A program made the translations under genes and the position numbers. From Lingula anatina (taxonomy: Eukaryota; Brachiopoda; Lingulata; Lingulida; Lingulidae), in the NCBI RefSeq assembly GCF_001039355.2, contig NW_019775675.1, positions 1 through 21,408 on the forward strand: a DNA stretch of 21,408 bases, in the 5' to 3' direction. The notes below the pieces were generated by a model, which made no database searches, was not told the origin of the DNA, and saw only the letters and a list, made by a program, of their open reading frames with translations. This document shows positions 8,801-18,377 of this stretch, one piece after another; position 1 is the first letter of the stretch; each line of letters starts with the position of its first letter.

Positions 8801-8980
8801 AACCAAACGGCGTGGATAAATACATAATATGCGGGGAATGTTTTTCATTCAGCGAACTCCGATTAACCCGCCGTTTCGAAGTATTGATTTAACCCAAGGA
8901 GAACCAGGTCGTTTTATTCAGTCTACATAATAAAGCCAGGCTTGATCACGAGTGTAAAGCACAAGCTGGGCGGATTATTG

Positions 8981-9356
8981 ATTCGAGGAAATGATCCAGC
9001 ATAGCAGAGTGGCGCATGAGTCAGCGGAATAAACACGGGAGAAGCGATAGCGGAATCGAGTGGCTGCGATCAGCTGATGCAAGCGTCATACAGGTTCTCC
9101 GACGACGTTGTCCTTCAGTTTCACAAAGGTCAAGAATACTGTATCAATGACACGGAAAAGGAGTGACTGTGTTGCTAGTGGTTACCGTGAAAATTCCCTC
9201 ATGACGCAACTTGATTGTGTGATAAGATCATCCGAAGGCGTATTCATTAACACGATGCCTCCTATAAAGACGTTAGTGACGGTTAAGGTGCAGCCGAAAT
9301 ATGTCGGAAAGTGATGGCAAGATTTACATCAAATTTTGATTATTGAAACAGCACAG
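8981..9356 (+). other. Possible non-coding first exon and promoter of the UNC93-like gene
   Basis: This stretch is richer in G+C and CpG than its surroundings. It ends at a strong splice donor, ACAG|GTAAGTTAC, at 9356/9357. It contains TGAGTCAGC at 9017-9025, an AP-1/NRF2-type site. The UNC93-like start codon lies 13 bases after a splice acceptor (AACTTTCCAG at 14144-14153), so at least one upstream non-coding exon is expected. Linking the two is inference. The exon's 5' end is not defined, and the 68-codon frame at 9108-9314 is probably incidental. Confidence 0.3.
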
Positions 9357-9537
9357 GTAAGTTACTTGAATGGGAACTCTCACTTACCTGCAGTATAATA
9401 ACCATCTGATTTTTTCTTGGTGTCGTGAATATAAAGCTTTTAACAAAGGGTTTGAATACAGAAAAGGATGGAGTTATTATTGTGAACATATACATTATGT
9501 TCGTTGCCTGATAACCTTAATGCTGAAATTTAAGAGT

Positions 9538-9541
9538 TGTC

Positions 9542-9574
<33 letters not shown>

Positions 9575-9621
9575 GTGAGAGAAAGAGAGAGAGAGAGAGA
9601 GAGGGAGAGAGAGTGAGAGAG
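9538..9621. repeat. Compound microsatellite (TG)n-(GA)n
   Basis: About 36 bp of TG, interrupted once by TTTG, pass directly into about 45 bp of GA with few interruptions. The open frame that crosses it encodes only alternating Cys-Val and Arg-Glu and is not a gene. Confidence 0.95.
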
Positions 9622-9982
9622 CAATGTAAGGGCTTTCTAGTATAGGATGCCTAGAGAAATGTAGGAACTCTTCCATGTGCCGATAAAGCTACCTTAACTC
9701 CGTCGTCGTCGTTGTATCAATAAACCACTTTCTATGCAAGAAAACGACCAACACCGCGCTAATTTGGATAGAAATCAATGGAATCCTACATAACCATGCA
9801 GGTTAAGTATATTGAAGAATAAATCCACGTGTAAATGCGTCTGTTTCCTTGTCATGTTGATTGATGCTAACTTATACATTGAACTACGTGACTGAATAAG
9901 CTGCAATAGCAATCGTTATCAAGGCTGTAAAATATAAATGCCACTTAACATGCAATATAGCATCGAAAATCAGAGGACGCAT

Positions 9983-10264
9983 GCATTGGCTGATCTAGGA
10001 TTTTGCTAGTGGGGGGGGGGGGGGGGTACAAGGATAAATGTGAAATAGTAGACAAGGATAAATTCATATCGATATGTAGATAGGGTTCACTGATGGAAAA
10101 TCTGCTTGATATGATCTCGTTTCGGTAATTATTTGTTCTTGAAGTACAAGTAGATGGCGTGCGTAGAACGGGTTACCTTGGAAGTAAATGCAGAGGGGTG
10201 GGGGGGGGGGGGACGGAGGTGGTCCGGTATACCCTCCCTCTCCCCGCCCGATCCGCCATTGCAC
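9983..10264. repeat. MITE-like element with inverted ends and G-runs
   Basis: The left end GCATTGGCTGATCTAGG resembles the reverse complement of the right end CCGATCCGCCATTGC. Runs of about 16 G (10012-10027) and 13 G (10200-10212) lie inside. The pattern fits short non-autonomous repeats starting near AATGGCGGATC that are common in invertebrate genomes. Long G-runs are error-prone to sequence, so their lengths are uncertain. Confidence 0.45.
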
Positions 10265-11609
10265 TATGGCACAAAATATACAAAACTGTTAAATTATTGC
10301 GTAACTCTATTGGCATAATATCTCGCTCGGTTTGTTACATTGTACTCTATGGCGATGGTGTATATGTTTGCGGCACGTTTCATAAACCAGACATTTTTAT
10401 TTTTACTTCAATATGAAGTGCAAGTTAACATTAGCACCTGACACAGACGCAAGCTGTGCATAAGAAGAGGCAGGAATATAATGCATGTGGAAAATGCAAA
10501 TAAATGCAAATAAAGCAAAGAGCTGAAAGTATTTGATATTGAATAAACTGTTGTTTAATTGATAACGGCACTCGGAAAATAGAGTTTGTCATACGGGTCT
10601 TGTATGCAGTCCCATTTCAGCACTGAACGTCGGTTAAAATAAAATTAAAAAAGTACCGCGGTATGTGGTGAGATTAGCGCGCCTACGCAAACATCCAGCT
10701 TGCTTCGATTTCAAAACAAACATTAAATGTATTGTATTTGAAAACTAAGACTTTGCCGTTTTGTTGAGTTTAATGAAGAGCCAATACTAAGCAAATAAAA
10801 CAGTGCACTAGGAGGTGAATACGGTTTATTCTATGTTTAGAAATGGCCACGAAGTTTGTGTAAAATAATGACACTTAAGGCGCAAATTTATGTATATGAG
10901 GGATAGGTGATATGAGTGCAATCGCAAAGTCTCTGTAGTTATCCTTCAAGCCTCGGCAATTATGAAAAACTAGATCGCGTGAGCCCCAAAACACACCTTT
11001 TTATTTGCATTACTAATTATGCAATCTGCCTTTGATATTAGGTGATTTTCATAGAACGCCTGTAGTTAATTATTCTCTCGAGTACCATTATCAGCTCTTA
11101 TACCAGGGTTTAAATAGATTTTTAGTTCAAGTCTAGGTATGATGTGTCTTTGTCTGTATCAGCAGGCGCCTTTCTTTTACCCTGAAGATCGGGGTAGTAG
11201 CAGATCTCCCCTAATGCAGATCTGAAACTCTGCAGCCACTGTCCTGGCCGTTGTTCTCAGGGTGATAGGGAGTATAATGGATAGTAGGCTACATGTGAGT
11301 CAGCATCTGTGCTCTGCCAACTGGAGCGCATAGGGCTAAATCTGGATTTGTGTTACTGATGACTATGGCTATTTATGTCACCGCGATCCACGTGTTTTTT
11401 TTTTATGTGACTGGGATGTGCGTAATTGCCGAGGTCAAAGTCTTTGGGGCTTTTTTTATTAAATTTTGTTACCAGTATAGACAACGTGATGTCATCTTAT
11501 CGAGCTCAGATTGCAAGATTTAATAAAGAAATAAATTAATAAATTAATAAGAAAAAAGTAATAAAGAAAAAATAATTGAATAACATCAACAATTATACTT
11601 ATACATATA

Positions 11610-11610
11610 C

Positions 11611-11646
<36 letters not shown>
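11610..11646. repeat. TTA microsatellite
   Basis: Twelve TTA units in a row. The opposite-strand frame reads as polyisoleucine and is not a gene. Confidence 0.95.
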
Positions 11647-11974
11647 GAATCCATAAATCTAAAGCACAGAAACACCTATTGAACAATTTATTCATATTCA
11701 AAGTAAAACGTACACAGATACAAAGACGATATTTTAGTTGCCTCGACTAGGCCTATTTATCATACTATTAATGCGAAGAATTTTAATTGGCATTTCTGCG
11801 TGTGATAAGCCTACTACTCGTTAATCCCGCGATTTTTGGTCTGTTTTTGCACCAAATTAATCGCCATCTTGTGGTCAAGCAAGGTTATAAATATTGACCA
11901 AGGCTGGCTGATAACGAACGTGCAAGCTTTTCTAATACAGCGCCATTCAATGCCTATCCGATACGCAAGGATCG

Positions 11975-12340
11975 ATAATCATACCGATCCTGTAAAACCT
12001 ATGTGAAGTTTTGTGACGAATATTACACCGAAGCATAGTTTAATGTATGTAGGTAATAATAACCATGCTGTTTCCGTAAGACTCATATGAAGCTTACGTT
12101 CAGTGGTCAATATCACACTGAAGCAAAATTTACATGTGGAAATTTAGGCCTAATAATGATCATCCTGTTTCTGTAAAACCTACATAAAGCTTAAGTTCAG
12201 TGGCCAATATTACACTAAATCCAAGTTAATGTATGTACGTAATAATAGTCATACTGTTTTCGTAAAGCCTACATGAAGCTTGCGTTTAGTGGCCAATATC
12301 ACACTGAAGCAAAGTTTACATGTAGGCCTAATATACAGGA
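11975..12340. repeat. Diverged tandem repeat, four units of 84-97 bp
   Basis: Units are marked by GTAAAACCTATGTGAAG-like starts at 11992, 12076, 12173 and 12262. Each is followed by a TTCAGTGGCCAATATCACAC-like block and then a GAAGCAAAGTTTACATGT-like block. Two units carry TAGGCCTA. Spacing is 84, 97 and 89 bp, and identity is moderate, so the array is old. Confidence 0.75.
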
Positions 12341-13335
12341 AGCTACATGAAGTGATACATGAAGTGATATTTTCAATTTAACTATCTCCCTTCCTCCTAT
12401 GCAGGTCACACGCGCTCTTTCATTATACAAGGCAGCTTAATAGACATGTGACTTCCTTTCGGCTCTTCTTTATTTGTTCAAAAATCATGTCAAACAAACC
12501 AAACATTATTTCAAAGGTTTGCTGTCATTTTCTGTTGTATTAAACCTCAAATCAAGCAACGCCTGACTTGAAGGTAAACACAAAACTGGGAAACCAATTC
12601 GATTACAGTGTACGTAGGCAAGTCTTAGGAAAAACGATGGCAGGTCACTTTATAACGAAAAGAACTAAGGTGTTTTTTTTTCGCATATACTGGTAATACT
12701 ACACAGGCGATACGTTTTGTGTAAAAAATGCGACAAACAAAGTAAACAACAGACTGACTATAATCTTTTCGCTTTGTAAGTATAAGAAGTCCTTTACACC
12801 GTGAAACATCTTTTCATGATTAGTAAATAGCATTATTTTGTTATGTTCAATGTTTATTTACTGAAAAAAAACCTGAAAATATCTATTTGTGAGTCATGAC
12901 CCACTGGAAATCTCATACAGAAAGAGATAACCTAGGTTATCTGTAGATGCAGGCAATAATGTAGCAGAAATTACAGTAAGATAAAACATTAAGGATATCA
13001 ATTTTTCATAACCAGCAGAAATCGCTATACAGCGGCTGAATGTATACAGTAGTGAAAGATAGTAATTTACCTACTCATACAGGCTGGATTCGCGTTCAGA
13101 ACGATAAAGACAAGAAGTGCTTGGTTTAAACAAAGATAGCTTAGGTTTTAACTCAAGTTTACATCGGTATGTTCTACATCGGAAACTGGGATGGAAGTAA
13201 AACCGTTTTTTATTTGTTGAAATCGTTGTGAATCGTTGTAAATCATATAAACTGTATCTCATAAGTCAGCAAACAGGGATAAGGCCAAGCATCAGGTGGT
13301 TGAAGTATTCCACATCATGGTCTTTGCTTCTTCTC

Positions 13336-13338
<3 letters not shown>

Positions 13339-13400
<62 letters not shown>
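13339..13400. repeat. (TA)31 microsatellite
   Basis: An uninterrupted 62-bp TA tract, able to form cruciforms and likely to vary in length. It lies about 770 bp upstream of the UNC93-like coding start. Confidence 0.97.
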
Positions 13401-13401
<1 letters not shown>

Positions 13402-14153
13402 CAACTTAGTCAATGCTTGAGCTGTTACCCAAATGGGTCCTATCACGGTTCCGTTCACAGTGGAGGTCAGCATTCTGAATGACTGGACACGCATGGAGCA
13501 GGACCTTCAGAGCAAGATGCTTTATGCATCCTGTGCCATTCGGGGAAACAGACGTGGTTCTTTCGTGCCTGAGTTTTCTCAAATTACAAACTGTGTATGC
13601 TCGGACGTGCGTGTTTCCGTATAGAACCGGAACATCGAAACAACGTTGAGAGTGTCAGAAGTGAGGTGAACTAAAAAAAAATTAAAAAAAAAAGAAAAAA
13701 AACTTGAAAATACTCGTTTAAAATGCTGGATTTTAATCGCTGCCATCCTAGCATCCCTGGCCCTAAAAGGCAACGAACCTTGGCCATACGAAGATTTTAC
13801 CACTGGCTTATTGAATGATAATTTAAGCAGTATATAAGGCACGAAATACCAACCATATGGGGCGTAATAATAATTATAATTATGCTGATAATAATAATAA
13901 TAATAAACAAAAGATCTCATCAAAGACTTACTCAAAACCCGAAGATAAATACAGCAGACAAAGGCGATCCTAAAAACTGAGTCAATATTTAACAATTTAT
14001 CAGTTTTTACAAATTGATCCAATGTGTCAGGCAAAATTAATCTTCAAGGTAAAATTTCAATGTCACACTGCAGTTTATGAAAAATGATCTTGTAACAACG
14101 TCATACAACAAAGTTCTATTGATTAATAAATCTAATCTTCAACAACTTTCCAG

Positions 14154-14165
14154 ACTTGAAAGATA
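14154..14165 (+). other. Short 5' UTR part of the first coding exon
   Basis: A pyrimidine-rich acceptor, CAACTTTCCAG, ends at 14153. Only 12 bases (ACTTGAAAGATA) then precede the ATG at 14166, which is followed by G at +4 and has A at -1 and -3. An upstream non-coding exon is implied. Confidence 0.5.
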
Positions 14166-16274
14166 ATGGAAACCAAAAAGGGAATACCCAGTAAGAACGC
14201 CAAAGAGAAGATGCTGCCACAGTCAGACAGCACAGCTTCTTTCGATCCAGATATAGAGGACATCATCTTCATTGATGAAGACGCAGAGGACGCACATGGC
14301 GGTTTTGAAGACTACCTAGAAGAAATCGGACATGACGTATTGCCAAGATTTTTGGTGAAATGCCCCAGTATAGTGAGTCTTTTTGAAACGAAAGAGAATG
14401 GGGATTATTTGAAATCTTCTCCTGTCGCTTCAAAACCTACCACTTGTAAAGATGTCAGTGAAGTCAGAGATAATAGCCCGAAAAAGGCAATGGCTTCTGG
14501 TAGTCCTGATGATAAGCTGCCAAGACTGGACGATTCTGACTATCTGGACAGTGTGGAAAGTGCGTCAAGTGCCCATGGACTTCTTGTAACTGCTGCTAGA
14601 AAACTGGCAAATGGCCCTCCTGCTGTGAACCCAGTGAATACGATAGAGAATACTACCAAGAAACCAGAGTTTGGCCCTTTGCCCAAATCAAGAGAGGTGG
14701 AACTACAAGATCACGTTGGTAAAACCGACCAAAACACATTAGAAGCTTTAGATCTACACAATGAAAGCTACAATCAGAAGTGCATGGACATCAAGCACCC
14801 TTCGTCCCCAACAAACAAAGTCCTTGCAAATGTGGCCTTTGAGTTGACACGTAGCCGATCCAGATTCTCTGTGGAAAAAGTTCCCGAGGTCTCAGTCACC
14901 TCCTCTCCCACTTCTGAACTTAACAACGAAGAACGACACGTCACCTTCAACAGCACCAACGAGGTCTTTGAGTTGATAATGAGTCAACAGGACATCGGCC
15001 AGAGTCAGGAGGTCAAAGATACCAAGGACGATCAGTCTTCCACCAACGATGACAGTTTACACAGCACATCCAGTACTCAGGGGCTCCTCGCACGTGCAGC
15101 GCGAACCTACCTCCGAATCCGTGGAGAAAACGTTTATGGTTACACAAACGATGACAGTCTACAGAGCACATCTAGTCAGCAGGGACTCCTCTCGCGCTAT
15201 GCACGTAAAATTGCCTACGATGCCATGTATGAGAAACCCCGTCCACGCGAAGCCAAGAAGTATATGAAGAACCTGATTGCCTTGAGCTTGAGTTTTATGT
15301 TCGTGTTTTCTTCTTTTACTTCCCTTCGTAATCTTCAGAGCAGTCTGAACCCAACTGGTGGCCTTGGCCTCTTGTCCCTTAGTGTTATGTATGGTGTCTT
15401 TGTGCTGGCTTCTCTTACAGGAACTGCAGTTACACAGATTCTAAGGCCTAAGAACACTCTCATCCTTGGCATGGCCCTGCAGGCCTGTTATGTGACAGCC
15501 AATTTTTATCCAAGTCCGTTTCTGCTGGTTCCTGCCTCTGCCTTGGCGGGGTTTGCCAATGCCACAATGTGGATTGCCCAAGGAACATATATAGCCAGCA
15601 TTGCATCCAGTTATGCTACAGTGATGAAGAAAAGGCCATCAGATGTCATGAATAAATTTTATGGTATCTTTTTCATGATTTGGCAAATGTCGAACATTAT
15701 TGGGAATTTGACTGCTTCTTTGGTGCTAAACTCACCAAACTATGTATCAATGGCTGAACACTTGGAGGACATTTACGGGAATAACTCCAACCTCTCAGAG
15801 GTACCATCTTTAAACTTGGAACCTAAAGCATCAGGCACGCCTTACATACCAGATGTGTCCACCAACAGGAGTACAGCAATCGTCATGCTCTTCAACAGCA
15901 CATTTAAAGACACGTCTCCCTCGCTTTTAAATACATCCACAAACTTTTCTTCTTTGTCCCATTCTCACTTGTCTCTCTGTGGCTCGGGCTACTGCCATAG
16001 CATGAAGCTTACTCACAATTCAGGGGAGGAACTGCCTAAACACATTATCTACATCCTCATAGCAGTTTACCTCTTCTGCGTGTTGGCCGGCCTAGCCATC
16101 ACAGTGTGCTTTGTTGACCGATTGAGGAAGATATTTCAGCGTAAGCCCATCAGTGCCCGAGAACAACTCAAGGCTTTGGTGTCAACGGTGAAGGACCACA
16201 GGCAGCAGCTCCTGGTCTTTCTACAGTTTTACACTGGGATTAGGGCTGCTTTCATTGCTGGTGATTTCACTAAG
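14166..16274 (+). CDS. UNC93A: UNC93-like coding exon 1
   Basis: 703 complete codons. The donor is AAG|GTATGT, phase 0. It encodes the N-terminal extension, the first membrane segments, the glycosylated loop, and the membrane segment up to GDFTK. The open frame runs 36 codons into the intron before a stop, so reading it as a single 739-residue gene would be wrong. That this very long exon holds both the extension and the first half of the transporter argues that the extension belongs to the same protein. Confidence 0.88.
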
Positions 16275-18377
16275 GTATGTTTGCACGTGTGTCATTTGCA
16301 TTTTTGTATTAATATAACAATTTTTAATATGCCAAGCAAATGGGAGAGCAAAAAAAATAAAGCTATAGGTGCTTCTGTAATATGAGATTATCTTTAGAAG
16401 ATTAAGGTTGGTGTGTGTGTTTGGAGAGGTCACCTCAAATTAGGGGAAATTTTGTTCAAAATTAGTTTCACTTTGTTATTGTCTTCAGATCTCAGTTTTT
16501 GAAATAAAGCTATGAAAATCATCATGGTGTTATATACATGTAAATTGGCATTTAAATCTGATCTTTACACCGTTTCAGGCATTCATCACCTGTCCTTTGG
16601 GAATGGAAATGATTGGTTACACAATGATCTGCTTTGGCGTGTGCAATGCAGCCAGCGCCATCACCAATGGCCGTCTTGCCAAACACATCAGCACACGCAC
16701 TTTGTTGGGCACAGGTAGGAGCATTGTATAATGAATTATGTTTTAGTTGTAAGAGTTCGATTTACTGCCTAGCTAAGCAGTACTAATGCTACCTTATAAT
16801 TGTTTAAATGCATATTTAAACCATCTTGAACACATTTAATTAAATCAATTATATACATTTCATTTCACTGAATAAATCTGAAAGTCACGTTTCAATCTTC
16901 AGACTAAAATCCTAAGTTTGCAGTTTTCTTACTTTGTATTCCATAAAAAATTTAAAAATCCACCTCTTTACAACAGTTGAGTGTTTTCTAAAACTTCATT
17001 TGTGATTACAGCATCTTTGATTGACTTGTGTCTTGGTGTGGTTCTGGCAACATGGCAGCCGATCCCAGAACAACAGGCAGTGCTGTTTGTTATAACTGGC
17101 TTGTGGGGAGTGGCTGACGGGATATGGGCGACCCAACTGAGCAGTAAGTGGTGTAGATTCCTTTCAATTTTAATAACGCAATAATTAAGGAACAGCATTA
17201 ATTAAATGATCAATATCTTATTTTCGTCCAGCATTCATAATCTTAATTTATTTATTAAAAAGGATTATCTGACTTTCATTGGCAAGGTGACATTGCATGC
17301 AAAGCCACGGGAGTGCCACACACATTTGGTACAAGACAATTTTATGCCTTTTTTAGTCTCCAAAGCTTAATTTAAAATAAAATATAGGTAGGACAATTGT
17401 CTCAATCTGCTATTGATTTATACATCATGCTTAAACTTAAATCTGTCTTGCTTGCGGGTAACACGCACTCTGAAAATTGGATTTTTCTCCATTCATCATT
17501 CAACTGTGATGAGTTTGAAATAGGTTAATTAATACATTGACAGGAATAACTTTGTAAGCGTTAAAAGCCTCAATTTATTTTATAAATCTGCAGATGCCTT
17601 GCAGATGCCTTACAGGCATCTGAACAATTTACACGCTGAAGCTGCGCTGTATAATATAGCTGGTAAAAATAACTTTTTGATTAAAGATGCATATGAAGTC
17701 AATTTTTTGCCACAAAAGCCAACCAATTGCCAGCATATAGTTTCAAGTAGTATAACTAAGAGAATTGCCAAAAGGCATTGTTTAATTTTACCCGAAAAAT
17801 GATATTTGAATGGATTTTTCTGGTAGCATTCTATGCTGTATATGAATAGGGCAGAACAGTGGGTCACGAAAGTAGGTTAAATTTCTGACCAAAAATTTAA
17901 AGAAAGGAGCAGTCTAAAGCTATTTGATGGATGATCGAGTGATTTATTCAGTTTATCCCTTGGCATGTTGAAAGTTTTTAAAGGTACATATGAACCGAGC
18001 ATCGGTGGTTTATATGTGTTACTTGGAATTCATGCTCCACCGATGCTCGGTTCATATGTACCTCTAAAAACCCAAAGATACATATAATCTATAATATCTT
18101 AATATATTATCAGCACATTTCTTTACAATATAACTTATACTTCTGGTCTTTTCTAGGTTTGGTTGGAACTCTGTTCAGCAACAACAAAGAACCAGCGTAT
18201 GCCAGTATGAAGTTTTTCCAGGGTTTTGCTATAGCACTTTCCTTTGGTTTTGCGCCCTATATATGTATGGCTGTCAAGACCTACATCTACCTTGGAATGC
18301 TAGTGGCTGGGATGATTAGTTACACTGTGCTAGATGCAAAACTGAAACGAGAGAGTGAAAACGAGGGGAAAAGTTGA
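14166..18377 (+). CDS. UNC93A: UNC93A-like polytopic membrane protein with long N-terminal extension, four exons, 865 residues
   Basis: The UNC93 family is a branch of the major facilitator fold. UNC-93 in worms regulates a potassium channel, and vertebrate UNC93B1 traffics Toll-like receptors. Coding exons are 14166-16274, 16579-16714, 17012-17143 and 18157-18377, joined in phases 0, 1 and 1 through GT-AG sites to a TGA stop. Residues 1-365 are hydrophilic and acidic/Ser-rich, with three copies of a DS-SS-GLL-AR motif (about 122-148, 294-318, 328-352). From residue 369, 11-12 membrane segments follow, with family hallmarks YGIFFMIWQMSNIIGN, AGDFTKAFITCPLG, YTMICFGVCNA and GLWGVADGIWATQ. A large extracellular or lumenal loop (about 530-620) has six N-glycosylation sequons and a GSGYC pair context. 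Typical UNC93A proteins are about 460 residues, so the excess is the N-terminal part. UNC93A versus another paralogue is not settled by sequence alone. Confidence 0.9.
16579..16714 (+). CDS. UNC93A: UNC93-like coding exon 2
   Basis: 136 bp between the acceptor CCGTTTCAG and the donor ACAG|GTAGGA. It enters in phase 0 and leaves in phase 1. It encodes AFITCPLGMEMIGYTMICFG onward to LLGT, the conserved segment that follows GDFT in UNC93 proteins. Confidence 0.9.
17012..17143 (+). CDS. UNC93A: UNC93-like coding exon 3
   Basis: 132 bp between the acceptor GATTACAG and the perfect donor GTAAGT, phase 1 on both sides. It encodes two membrane segments, including FVITGLWGVADGIWATQLS, one of the most conserved UNC93 stretches. 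Confidence 0.9.
17680..18067 (+). repeat. Dispersed 388-bp repeat, copy 2, inside UNC93-like intron 3
   Basis: Matches copies 1 and 3 along its length. It ends about 90 bp before the exon 4 acceptor. Unlike the other copies it carries a perfect 27-bp inverted repeat near its right end. The adjoining sequence at 17591-17625 has a small separate hairpin (CAGATGCC and GGCATCTG). Confidence 0.85.
17982..18063. repeat. Perfect 27-bp inverted repeat (hairpin) in repeat copy 2
   Basis: The left arm 17982-18008 starts AGGTACATATGAACCGAGC. Its exact complement occupies 18037-18063, with a 28-nt loop between. In copies 1 and 3 the right arm is present, but the left-arm position holds a different sequence (with CTAGTA and AAGTG) that those two copies share. 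Confidence 0.9.
18157..18377 (+). CDS. UNC93A: UNC93-like coding exon 4 with stop
   Basis: 221 bp after the acceptor TCTTTTCTAG. It completes the split Ser codon and continues SLVGTLFSNNKEPAYASMKF, then two membrane segments and a short charged tail ending NEGKS before TGA. The ATG at 18159 is internal and not a start. Confidence 0.9.

Larger units (their letters stand above)
7791..8980. other. Non-coding stretch right of the U2 array
   Basis: No gene is recognised. It holds a short TTA run near 7870-7888, a small repeat with inverted ends at 8319-8470, a tandem duplication of TGTTGGAATCCCC near 8716-8742, and the double E-box at 8789-8800. The 88-codon frame at 8403-8669 overlaps the repeat and has no recognisable domain. 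Confidence 0.6.
9357..14153. other. Long non-coding stretch, possibly the first intron of the UNC93-like gene
   Basis: No convincing coding exon is seen in about 4.8 kb. It contains a (TG)n(GA)n tract, a repeat with G-runs and inverted ends (9983-10264), a TTA tract (11610-11646), a tandem repeat (11975-12340) and a (TA)31 tract. A G+C-richer patch at 13433-13624 has a 63-codon frame with no recognisable similarity. Confidence 0.5.

Noticed and set aside
9370-9645. 91-codon frame with Cys-Val and Arg-Glu runs
   Set aside because: It is a translation of the TG/GA microsatellite.
13433-13624. 63-codon plus-strand frame in a G+C-richer patch
   Set aside because: No domain, no splice context and no recognisable similarity. 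It may be an old repeat or an untranslated exon.
13579-14034. 151-codon minus-strand frame
   Set aside because: It contains translated poly-A/poly-T and TAA repeats (runs of Phe, Tyr and Ser) and shows no family resemblance.
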